In this document: in pieces, positions 37,301 to 44,500 of the stretch
Numbering within the stretch: position 1 is the first letter of the stretch
Layout: each line of letters begins with the position of its first letter
NCBI RefSeq assembly: GCF_003020585.1
Contig: NZ_PXUE01000004.1
Location: 124,001-188,000, forward strand
Origin: Chryseobacterium aurantiacum
GTDB taxonomy: Bacteria > Bacteroidota > Bacteroidia > Flavobacteriales > Weeksellaceae
Length of the DNA: 64,000 nucleotides
Direction: 5' to 3'
Notes under the pieces: model-generated
Told to the model about the DNA's origin: nothing
What the model saw: the letters and a program-made list of their open reading frames with translations, nothing else
Databases searched by the model: none
Translations under genes and position numbers: made by a program

Positions 37301-38173
37301 ATCTGCATAAAGCACTGCTTTTGCAAAGTTGAAATAGGTTTTAGCATCCAGAGCTGGGTCCGGTATGAGTTCATCATTGCTATTCTTAGTCCAAGGTTTT
37401 AGAATATTCCTAGGAAACTCGATGGATGCGGATGTTTCTAGAGTAATCTTTGCACTAGGAGTAATGATCTCTCTGATATACTCATCAATATCCTGTGGTA
37501 AAATATTCTTAAAGAATAATTTTAGTCTTTCTTTGGGATCAAAAGTATTTATATTACTTACAATATAGGTTGCAAAGGCTGCTAAAGCTGCTCCCTCTCC
37601 ATATGCTGTATTGATAGACTTTATCAGTTCTTTAATTCTATTATCCGATGTAGGGTAAGGAATTGGAGTTGTAATTAAGCCCGATAATTCAGCATTTACA
37701 TCATCAACAAATTTATTAATTGGGTCTCCATCGGTATTTACAAATATATTAATGACATTTCTTATAACTTTTTCTTCCGTAAGGTTAAGGCTTATTAAAG
37801 CTATTTTGAACATTTCCTTTGGAGAAAAAGAAAAGTTATTTAAATCAAATTGTGAAATATATCCTAGAACTGGCCAATTATATTGAACCGTTACTGGAAA
37901 TGATGAAATTGAGTTATTTAGTTGATCTTTATTGAGTACGAATTTCATCCCGTATATGAGATCAAAATCGATTCTGCTTTTCGTTACAATATCCAAGCTA
38001 TAAAAAGCGCTGTCTCCCAGAGGGCTGACACTTGATTGGAGATTGTTGTAATAAACCCTATCGAACGCTTGTTGTGAGATATTTTTCACAAAATCAAGGG
38101 ATGAGGGTATACTATCCAAAGTCATTAAATTAGAGAGCTTTGGATAATAGGGTAATAATTGTGTATTTGGCAT
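31340..38173 (-). CDS. Giant beta-rich protein (2277 residues) with a DUF6603-like region
   Basis: The 2277-residue protein has no signal peptide. The first 400 residues are mixed. About residues 500-1105 alternate hydrophobic and polar residues in long beta strands (for example GGVSIGVAGIDARGDG, GYRYVAEKAAINM, FGPVSIFVLAYLELGG, FKISFSAKLELKWEFN), which recalls DUF6603-type proteins and lipid-lining beta structures. About residues 1440-1750 are helical with several Cys (CEGVAKEKYEAVC, CEDSVLC). The rest is beta-rich with RTAGPLGFFH. I have no assigned function. It sits between the immunity-like gene and the 1538-residue gene, and these products are likely to act together. Confidence 0.75.
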   Translation of the reverse strand: MPNTQLLPYYPKLSNLMTLDSIPSSLDFVKNISQQAFDRVYYNNLQSSVSPLGDSAFYSLDIVTKSRIDFDLIYGMKFVLNKDQLNNSISSFPVTVQYNWPVLGYISQFDLNNFSFSPKEMFKIALISLNLTEEKVIRNVINIFVNTDGDPINKFVDDVNAELSGLITTPIPYPTSDNRIKELIKSINTAYGEGAALAAFATYIVSNINTFDPKERLKLFFKNILPQDIDEYIREIITPSAKITLETSASIEFPRNILKPWTKNSNDELIPDPALDAKTYFNFAKAVLYADTASGIGYDLDIAGTLDPTYSEIGNTGLLVQLDRLKLDLSKTKNIPEADAYGYSPDFTGVYARAVSVTFPPKWFYNETNPPSSSSATLRLGGYDMLIGTGGVSGTIMLESVPVAHQGGNFEYYNDKFAFNYPVSLYKKNSTTGEIGLVTANDYSELKTILQGLKAVSDEPFAFKFPLSLTPLAQADPIVFNNGANYQNYLSTLNGNNAMMWKRLGGKNGFQVGFKSFDVTLNKNSVVSSNIKGGLIIPKFTYPTDMPVVGGQPVQLEVAGHLEADGDFRLTAAAAPPFPVQLGNVMKLHLSSVELGKEDNKFYIGAAADIEFLGTFGELLKGQKLSISALRIYSDGHIDFRVNGGNMILPKPIKIPLGPTEISVTAIHFGSHERERKGVMRKYNYFGFDGGVSIGVAGIDARGDGIKYYYTTDNDSNDPQKDPDSYLHIQTIHIDMVIPANSSDPNVAIKGWLSIPEPGAFQEYKGGVSLKVKNPRIAGGVNMRLAPKYPAFLIDANIELPNPIALGPVSIYGFRGLLGYRYVAEKAAINMTSQNTWYEYYTAPERGVGVEKFSGPDKTEKYNFPFSLGVGALLGDTMANGNIISANAMLLLSLPSMVMVDARMKLLAKRVNFQDDPPFFAFFIFGDNSLEFGFGADYKFPESSGDIIKLYAEIQAGFFFNNPSAWYINFGTQQKPIQAKILKDLFTLKAFLMISGKGIQAGARGEFRFDRKFGPVSIFVLAYLELGGKVSFQKPQMGAYFEAGLVIDINVKIFRIYAAVSILLAVESPKPFLIYGAFTVAFKLKILFFKISFSAKLELKWEFNKEVDRTPVKPFTEIPGQEDSLVKGISMLTNETFDLQRTSTTIYPDVSTITKVVPLDTYIDIKTTKGLLPVAATSDIIGGFTNPAANSTDMIPPDKVMKGLELRQVKHQYTLEAIEIMANDGESGWKKYDPFKAMEPNNGELNNLKVGQWQKKDNQYNAIRLLGMTPFSYTEQGNAGWFIPEQYGIMPSTLFCQGQNIQDSTSDFLEKPLNTLYYASSSNFFQSEGASYQIAGDVLYTVDANGNPVMQGDHAQVSDEANNHGFAQSLLFKNHSPLTIMLPNPAAKVKLKLSTYSTGVTVSYYSPLIDLTNTQSFVQYDVQQKYYSKQDLEAPISPSSIPAGGITKIVITPDSVDNDEVNLILQQMAELMNEGYQIALQQGGVVGTVYPSNSELYTELERKLEKLQSRGCEGVAKEKYEAVCSLYPKMVEMYNNYFFTSFDRRGGSILLDVDFIRRNLDAGIYQSILETLRGSWVPTLAYELNVEQYGALLEDLIGSMNVNNPDEQVVIGYFDRLKDKLKQINNLLLHMNPCEDSVLCNLSAYLSQKEFGIFNDKPPRNETPLYTAYREFISNNPSYEYLNKILERQINTIVAIRFMGWSGYAMYGGDFDTACEDMISILRNLGNCASQKKCFTLFHEVSWLSVEDYSYNVHIPTLAAVTTETQAAVNAITRSIQPVWRPDTGYYVKFTLKDTVDNGQAPSETLSYAYAFRTAGPLGFFHLDKDATYGEIKIKDSTNVIEDTIGRIRDKNGNLLPVVPGEELTPHPDLYPHTSLRPYIDYERSYPNADGNIVSAKPLFYNDETTKVSMYFTSSYVSKLMDGWDEYQNMKKLGGSMKILIKDPVEDITIVNPPRLFSDETTVITNPTNIAQTIENWAVDPNPAIPPVMQQYFSMLNNGQNCTGVVNMEPPKSIYRTIKFKGLKPQKLYTAQVMNFYWGRNKNVDVTNMTEDIKQKYAKEVHKFVFQTSRYADFKEQVNSCFIKYKDANGAEQTKQAIYSIGKALTSEKLKAAWAIVQADPKKICDNPLSQSIAMQYQHPFDRIVQGLFGITPQEDAPTTEFNKIIDTTTGNVVAILVRNPEPFNHPRIPIEAVSRNVALNLDGMLEVLKEKGPGLKPERDMSYSMIYSKDYSQVLIMNAEQHIAETNMMFQFIYKTWNGGEYKLADKIKVENIKIN

Positions 38174-38197
38174 AAAATTTAAATTAGTATTCCTAAT

Positions 38198-39064
38198 TTA
38201 TGTTCTAAATAATTTGTATAATTCGTTATCTGGAATTTGGTATTTGTCGCTATTACGCAACCACTCTTTGGAAGATTCTTCTAATGGTAACTTATCGTAT
38301 TCTTTATCCTTGATATAATGGGAATCCTTTTCGTCAATATCATAGATTATTTGACCTGCTTTATCATCGACAAGGATTTTTCTGGTTTTAGCATTTCTAT
38401 CTTCAGGGTATGGAAGCAATAGAATATACCAATAAGAAACAGCCTGATTAAAAGCTCGGTCGATGCCTATATATGGAGAACCATACTTATCTGCTATTTC
38501 GAGAATATCATAAAAGTTCATCTTAAAATGTTTATCATGATCTATTTCCTGTATAAGTACTCCATCTTTAGAATAGGCATACCATGTTCCAATAGGATAG
38601 CCTGCAGCTTTTATTCCATATCCAAAATGCATAATTGTATGTAAGTTGCCATTATCATAAAAGTTAATTTGGGAAGTAATATAATTGGAAAACTCCTGAG
38701 TAGATCCAGTATTTTTTGCTTTTCGTTTATAGACTTGTGTATCTTTAAGACCTTTAAGTATTAAGAACATTTTATTATCTAGAAACTCATAGGAAGTTCT
38801 TTCAGTATTATTCTTACTACTCTCTGATACAAAACATTTATTAAGTTCTGCTGAACAACCATCAATATGAATCTTTTTATCCGATTTTTTTTTAGACTTT
38901 GCTTGGATAAGTAAAGTACTATACTTTGGAATTTTCAGATTTTCTTTGGTAATTACAGGAGCTTTCAAGTTTTTAAACTTTACTTCTGAATTTTCTTTTT
39001 TTTCTTGAGCATTATTTAATGTAAATAACGTGAAAACAGCAAAAAATAAAATAACTTTATACAT
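38198..39064 (-). CDS. Exported MORN-like protein, possible immunity or adaptor
   Basis: The 288-residue product has a typical Sec signal peptide (MYKVILFFAVFTLFTLNNAQ) and is the only member of the operon that does. The mature protein contains a central pattern INFYDNGNLHTIMHFGYG ... GTWYAYSKDGVLIQEIDH, which is the spaced Tyr/Gly motif of MORN-like repeats seen in Bacteroidota YwqK-type antitoxin or immunity proteins. It would therefore act in the periplasm. It is flanked by the protease-like giant gene upstream (24 bp) and the 2277-residue gene downstream (24 bp). An immunity role against the upstream protein is plausible but unproven. Confidence 0.65.
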   Translation of the reverse strand: MYKVILFFAVFTLFTLNNAQEKKENSEVKFKNLKAPVITKENLKIPKYSTLLIQAKSKKKSDKKIHIDGCSAELNKCFVSESSKNNTERTSYEFLDNKMFLILKGLKDTQVYKRKAKNTGSTQEFSNYITSQINFYDNGNLHTIMHFGYGIKAAGYPIGTWYAYSKDGVLIQEIDHDKHFKMNFYDILEIADKYGSPYIGIDRAFNQAVSYWYILLLPYPEDRNAKTRKILVDDKAGQIIYDIDEKDSHYIKDKEYDKLPLEESSKEWLRNSDKYQIPDNELYKLFRT

Positions 39065-39088
39065 AATTAATAAATATCAGGAATTGGG

Positions 39089-42000
39089 TTAAAAAAAGTA
39101 GTCATCAAATGCATTTCTAGCAATGAGCCATTGCCAATGATATGTGGATTCTTTAGTTTTATTATCCATGTGTGAGTAATCCATTAAGTTATCTGTAGTC
39201 TTACCTTTAAATGTAAATAGTGAGTTTTTATCAAGCCTATTAAAAGTATGAGCAATTCCTAAAGAATGATATACCTCATGTGGAATTGAACTATTAAAAA
39301 GATCAATATTAAAAGTAACCACCGGAGTTCCAAGTCCGTTAGAAAAACCACCCAGCAGAGTCCCTTTAGTTGTTAAATCAACCATGTCAAATCCCTGTAA
39401 ATCTATTAAAAATACTTTCATATAGTTTCCATATTTAGCACTTTTATATTTATTAGGTAATTTATCAAACAAATAATCTTTAACAGACTTAAAAGCTATA
39501 TTACTATTTTTGACATATGCTTTTATATAACTATCTGATCCTGTTGTACCTTCTACATATGTATTGGTAAAATAAGTATCTGTTGTGACATCTAATTCAC
39601 GGAAATTGTCTCCTGTAAGAGGAGGATCCAATTCATTAAACATTTCAACATTTACTTTTATTTGGGATTGTGCCAACCATTGAATTAAATTTTTCTTTTG
39701 AGTAGGTATTAAAGTTATTTCAGATGAAGTTTCTTTATATCCTTTGATTGATGAGTCTTTCAATGCTATTTTTACAGGAATCAATAAAACATTCAGTTTA
39801 GGTTTCTTCGCATTTGGAAAAGCTTTTAAAATTCCTGCCAATTTACCGTCTGCCAACGCTTCAATAACTTGTGTTGTAGGAAATTCCTCCAAGCAAGTAA
39901 TTTCCAGTTCAAAGAGATTAGGCTCAGATGCAGTTACTGCTTTCTGACCTACAGTAAAATTATAAAAACTATAATTAGAATCTGAAGGATCCGGAGTTCC
40001 TACACTGTTATTAATTTTAAAATATTTTTTAGGAAATCTTAATCTTAATTGCCCAACAACCGACTTCACCCATACTCTAAGATTTAATGTTGTAGTCTGT
40101 CCTTTATTTAGACTTAACCATGTTCCAAAGCATTCTCTCTCATTTTTTAATGACCAAGTCTTCGGATAAACTCCGTATTCATTCTTTAATCTGGATAATA
40201 TTCTATAATCTAAAACAAAAGGCTCGCTAAAATCATTTCCATCTGTTTGTGTTGGCATAGATCCTGTAATTTCAGAAAATGCTGTATCAAAAATTTTAGG
40301 AGCTGATCCTACAGGCCATGTTGAAGCTCCTCTCCTAAACCAGTCTATTCCACACTCTCCATTCCAGTATTCATAAGGTCTAAATTCCACTGATGCTTGT
40401 CCAAATTCTTCACATAAACTGGAACTAATTTTTTCAGAATAATTTTTAGTAAAGAAAAATCGACTATCTACGGTATAGACATAGATTTCTTCAACTGCTG
40501 TCAAATCGTCAATTACACCAAGGGTTCCATCTTTTTTATCAAATTGTACCCTAAGTTTGTATTTAAGATATTCTGAAGTAAGAGAATCCTCTACTAGTAA
40601 AAAAGATAAATTTGTAGCATGGGCATCTTTAGCCTGAACCTTTTTTTCCAAGAGTCTATATTCATTCTGAGTGATTCCTAAATTATAAATTGGCATATTA
40701 TTATCGATATCTTTACTATGATAAACCAAGCTCTTTATATTAACTCCATTATCTACTATAATACCTTTCCAAATAGCTCCCTCATTATAAACTTTGTTAT
40801 AATACTCCGTTTTATTAGAGACATAATTTCCTGCGGTAAAAGCATTAGCAGTAATCTTAGTCTTAACATCAGTTGAGATTTGAGGACATAAAATATAGGT
40901 TCTAAGCTCATTATCTCCAAAAGTATCAGTATTATCAGGATAATTGGCAGATATTGTAGCTCCATGCAATACTAATTTTGTATTATATACTCCAATATTA
41001 TTATTATCTGATATTATAACAGGTCTTAAATGATTAACAAAAGATCCCTGTGCATCTGAAAAATCTCCTTTATCATAAATTGATTTGAGATTAATATTCC
41101 CAAAAAAATTATTCAATCCAGGTTCTTCAATATAACAAATATTCACCAAACATGAAATATTTTGCAGTGTACCTCCATCATCCAGTCTAGATAACATTAA
41201 TTTAAAACAATATAAGTTTTTAAGCAATGTTCCATCTCTGACAGATATTTTATCGGTAGCATTCATCTTTACTTCCTCAAACTTATAATTACTACTGGCT
41301 AAATTATTTGAAAGTATTCCTAAATCTATTCCTAGCTTTTCATCTAATGATGTTTTAATAATAATTGGCCATTCTTTCGTTAAGAACGATTTACTTATAT
41401 AACCTTGGAAAGTATCGGTATTACTGCTTTCTGAGTATACTCTTTCCGCATCAGACACCTTATAAAACTTATAAGATCTACCCCTGTTACTTTTTATATA
41501 AATATAAACTTTATTTTTATTTAAAAATTTCTTGACAATATTATTATATATTGCTTCGGGAGTTTTATGATTTAATTCTGTACTTCCAGATTTTGATATA
41601 ATTTTCCCACCATCAGCATTTTGTGCATCATGTGTATTGGTAACATGCGAACCATAAAAAGCAGCAGGATCCATAAATTTATAAACATTCTCACGAAATA
41701 TCTTAGCACTGATATTGCCATTTTTTTTACCTCCAAATATATTAAGGTTAGCTGGATGATCATTATCTGCTTTCAATGCACATGAATTTGCTGTTGCAAA
41801 CTTTAAATCAAAATTTAATCCTGTATCAGAATTTGTCTGAGAAAAATCTCCATCATCCAATACAATTTCAAAACCTCCAAAACCGCTCGAAAAATTTCCT
41901 ATTAAATTTCCTTTTTCTACAGTTATTAGATTACGGCTATCTTTAGTAAAGAATTTCTTTATAACTTCAGAAGATGAATCAGGGGAAGAACTTGATATAT

Positions 42001-42421
42001 ACCCCACCTTTTCTGCTGTAAAAACAGAATTGCTTCCATACCATTCTGTGTGAGATTTAAATGCCGGCTTTAAAAATTCCAATGAACTTGTATCATTTAC
42101 AAGAAGAGCTCCATTCACGGTTTTGAACAAATCACTTGCATTAATTCCACGATAAACGAAGTATTTTATTTTAATTCCCAATCCAATATCTCTGTTAGGT
42201 TTAAGTAGAATATTGACTTTATCTGTTGAACCGTCATATTGGGCAAAAAGTAGAGTTCCACCTGTTACCGCATAGGCAGGTAATGCCTGTGCAAATGTTG
42301 TGGTTATCTGAAAATCATTCACACTATTATTAATTGGACCGAAAGCTTTATCACTAGCAGATTGAATAAAGGATAAATCGGTAAAAAAATAAGAAGTGGG
42401 TGATTTAATATTTACTGACAT
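39089..42421 (-). CDS. Giant protein (1110 residues) with C-terminal metzincin-type zinc protease motif
   Basis: The 1110-residue protein has no signal peptide or membrane helix. Near the C-terminus it carries HEVYHSLGIAH (about residues 1048-1058), an exact HExxHxxGxxH metzincin zinc motif, followed 22 residues later by the Met-turn-like NLMDYS (Met at about 1080). The N-terminal 1000 residues are beta-rich and unrecognised, with an early segment IKYFVYRGI. Similar C-terminal modules occur in secreted Bacteroidota toxins. It is the first gene of the operon; the upstream 600 bp are AT-rich and should hold the promoter. Predicted function: zinc-dependent peptidase, target unknown. Confidence 0.75.
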   Translation of the reverse strand: MSVNIKSPTSYFFTDLSFIQSASDKAFGPINNSVNDFQITTTFAQALPAYAVTGGTLLFAQYDGSTDKVNILLKPNRDIGLGIKIKYFVYRGINASDLFKTVNGALLVNDTSSLEFLKPAFKSHTEWYGSNSVFTAEKVGYISSSSPDSSSEVIKKFFTKDSRNLITVEKGNLIGNFSSGFGGFEIVLDDGDFSQTNSDTGLNFDLKFATANSCALKADNDHPANLNIFGGKKNGNISAKIFRENVYKFMDPAAFYGSHVTNTHDAQNADGGKIISKSGSTELNHKTPEAIYNNIVKKFLNKNKVYIYIKSNRGRSYKFYKVSDAERVYSESSNTDTFQGYISKSFLTKEWPIIIKTSLDEKLGIDLGILSNNLASSNYKFEEVKMNATDKISVRDGTLLKNLYCFKLMLSRLDDGGTLQNISCLVNICYIEEPGLNNFFGNINLKSIYDKGDFSDAQGSFVNHLRPVIISDNNNIGVYNTKLVLHGATISANYPDNTDTFGDNELRTYILCPQISTDVKTKITANAFTAGNYVSNKTEYYNKVYNEGAIWKGIIVDNGVNIKSLVYHSKDIDNNMPIYNLGITQNEYRLLEKKVQAKDAHATNLSFLLVEDSLTSEYLKYKLRVQFDKKDGTLGVIDDLTAVEEIYVYTVDSRFFFTKNYSEKISSSLCEEFGQASVEFRPYEYWNGECGIDWFRRGASTWPVGSAPKIFDTAFSEITGSMPTQTDGNDFSEPFVLDYRILSRLKNEYGVYPKTWSLKNERECFGTWLSLNKGQTTTLNLRVWVKSVVGQLRLRFPKKYFKINNSVGTPDPSDSNYSFYNFTVGQKAVTASEPNLFELEITCLEEFPTTQVIEALADGKLAGILKAFPNAKKPKLNVLLIPVKIALKDSSIKGYKETSSEITLIPTQKKNLIQWLAQSQIKVNVEMFNELDPPLTGDNFRELDVTTDTYFTNTYVEGTTGSDSYIKAYVKNSNIAFKSVKDYLFDKLPNKYKSAKYGNYMKVFLIDLQGFDMVDLTTKGTLLGGFSNGLGTPVVTFNIDLFNSSIPHEVYHSLGIAHTFNRLDKNSLFTFKGKTTDNLMDYSHMDNKTKESTYHWQWLIARNAFDDYFF

Positions 42422-42972
42422 ATTTTTTAAATATTAAAAATTAAAAATTTGGTGTGACTCAATAAATTCCAAATTTTAGAATTCATTGAAGTGTGTTTTT
42501 GTAATAACTTCATTGTGTTATTATCAAAATTTAAATGTAATCTCTGCAAGAAACGCAGGTACATTGTATAGTTAAAAATTTGGTGTTTTTGTGTTGTTTC
42601 ATATTTTTTTTGTGTGGTTGGTTACATAAAATACATTGGTATTGTAATGTGAATAGCATCACTTATCATCGTCAATGTGATTTTAAAAATTGGTTAATTA
42701 ATGTGTTGGTAAGTTTTAGAATTTGTGATTTCTTCTTCTTGATGAAGCAATCTAGTGTTTGAAAAAATGTGGTCATAGTTGTTGTATTTTTATTACAATA
42801 CAAAAGTATTTGTGACCAACGTCAAAACTCGTCGTGTTATATTTTTTGGTATAAAAAAATTATAATTATTGAATTACAAACATAAAACATCAACCTAAAT
42901 ACAACCCTGTAATAAAATTTATTCACAATCTATTTACTATGTTTTTCAAGTTGGAGAGATATTATACAACAA
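42422..42972. other. AT-rich region upstream of the giant-protein operon
   Basis: About 550 bp without a convincing gene. It is strongly A/T-rich with several GTG/TTG-rich tracts and one short hairpin (TAATAAC ... GTTATTA, 42502-42523). A perfect Bacteroidota promoter was not found; TAAAATTTG about 70 bp upstream of the operon is one base longer than a -7 box. The operon promoter should be in here. Confidence 0.4.
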
Positions 42973-43003
42973 CAAAAAGGGCCAACTCCAAAGAATTGAC
43001 CCC
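42973..43003 (-). terminator. Terminator downstream of the RND efflux operon
   Basis: On the minus strand, GGGTCAA and TTGGCCC pair with one wobble around a 10-base loop, followed by TTTTTGTTG. It lies 40 bp after the outer-membrane factor gene. Confidence 0.55.
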
Positions 43004-43042
43004 AAAACATTAACTGTTTATTGACTGAATTATGATATTTCT

Positions 43043-44500
43043 TTATTTCCAGCCGCCACCCAGACTCTTATAGATATCCACCACAGTGCTTAGCTGCTTT
43101 TGTTTGGCTTCTATAAGTTCCATTTTGGCATCCAATGCATCTCTTTGATTCAAAAGAACTTCAAGATAATCTGCTCTGGAGTTTCTGAACAATTGATTGG
43201 CAATATCAATAGACTGATCCAGGGCTTTTGTTTCCTGAGATTTTAATTGATAGTACTGATCTATATTTTTGATCTTCGACATTAGATTGGCAACATCCAG
43301 GTAAGCATTCAGAATAGTTTTGTCATATTCATATAACGCTTGTACCTGTTTGGCGTCCGCAGTCTGGAAGTTGGCCTTGATAGCACTTTTATTAATAAGC
43401 GGTCCTGCCAGCTCCCCAACCAGATTATAAGCTATAGACTCTGGCATTTTCACTAAATAGGATGGTTTGAATGCTTCCAGTCCCAATGTTGCAGAGATTT
43501 CCAGGGAAGGATAAAACTCTTTTCTTGCTGCTTCCACATCCAGTTTTGAAGATTTTAATTCTAATTCTGCCTGTTTAATATCCGGACGATTCGCCAATAA
43601 TTGCGACGGAATCCCGGTATAAACTGTTGGCGGAATAATAGACATAAAATTCTCCTTGGTTCTGACAATCGGTTGCGGATACCTTCCCAATAAAGCATTG
43701 ATCTCGTTCTCCTTTTCTGTAATCTCCTGACGAATGGTATACTCTGATGCTTTTGACTTTGCCAGCTCTGCTTCAAATTTCTTCACCGCCAGTTCTGTTG
43801 TTGCAGCAGCCTCTTTTTGAATCTTGGAAATTTCCAATGCCCTTTGCTGAAGCTTAATATACTGTTGTATAATATCCAATTGATTATCAAGAGCCAACAA
43901 TTCATAATAATGATCTGCAACTTCTTCAATAAGATTAGACAACACGAAGTTTTTACCTTCTACGGTAGAAAGATAATGAGCAACCGCTGATTCTTTTTCT
44001 GTTCTCAGTTTTTTCCAGATATCAACCTCCCAATTGGCCATTAATCCTCCTTCAAAATTCCCTAGGGGATCTGGCATTTCTCTTCCTGGTTCTATCTGTG
44101 TAGTAGCATCCCCAGCTCCTTCACTCGTGTAGCGTCCTGCTTTTTTCACTCCGGCACCAATCCCCGCTGAAACAGTTGGGCTCAATCGTCCTTTTTTGGC
44201 TAACACTCCACTCTTGGCAATTTCAATTTCCTGAAGAGTAATAAGCAACTCCTGATTGTTCTTTAAAGCCGTTTCAATAAGACTTACCAGATTTGGATCC
44301 GTAAAAAACTGTCTCCAAGGAGTTGTTCCACTGTTATTATTAGCATCCTGCTGCTCTTCCTGATTGAAGTTTTGAGGTATATTGGTCTTAACTTCGTCTT
44401 GTATGACTGTCGCCATTGGAGCCTTACAACTTGCTAAAACAAGAGATAAGGCAATGGCTGCTATTATATTTTTAGTCTTCGAATTTTCCATCATGTTCAT
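43043..44500 (-). CDS. Efflux outer-membrane lipoprotein (NodT/OprM family)
   Basis: The 485-residue lipoprotein (lipobox LVLASC at about residues 21-26) belongs to the outer-membrane factor family of TolC-like channels. It has the repeated coiled-coil and barrel halves; LLANRPDIKQAELELKSSKLDVEAARKEFYPSLE is the well-known second-repeat core, given here by its key residues LANRPDI and AARKEFYP. It should form a trimeric tunnel joined to the pump and the adaptor encoded upstream. It overlaps the pump gene by 29 bp (44472-44500), which couples their translation. The substrate is unknown, and such operons often export drugs, dyes or detergents. Confidence 0.9.
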   Translation of the reverse strand: MNMMENSKTKNIIAAIALSLVLASCKAPMATVIQDEVKTNIPQNFNQEEQQDANNNSGTTPWRQFFTDPNLVSLIETALKNNQELLITLQEIEIAKSGVLAKKGRLSPTVSAGIGAGVKKAGRYTSEGAGDATTQIEPGREMPDPLGNFEGGLMANWEVDIWKKLRTEKESAVAHYLSTVEGKNFVLSNLIEEVADHYYELLALDNQLDIIQQYIKLQQRALEISKIQKEAAATTELAVKKFEAELAKSKASEYTIRQEITEKENEINALLGRYPQPIVRTKENFMSIIPPTVYTGIPSQLLANRPDIKQAELELKSSKLDVEAARKEFYPSLEISATLGLEAFKPSYLVKMPESIAYNLVGELAGPLINKSAIKANFQTADAKQVQALYEYDKTILNAYLDVANLMSKIKNIDQYYQLKSQETKALDQSIDIANQLFRNSRADYLEVLLNQRDALDAKMELIEAKQKQLSTVVDIYKSLGGGWK

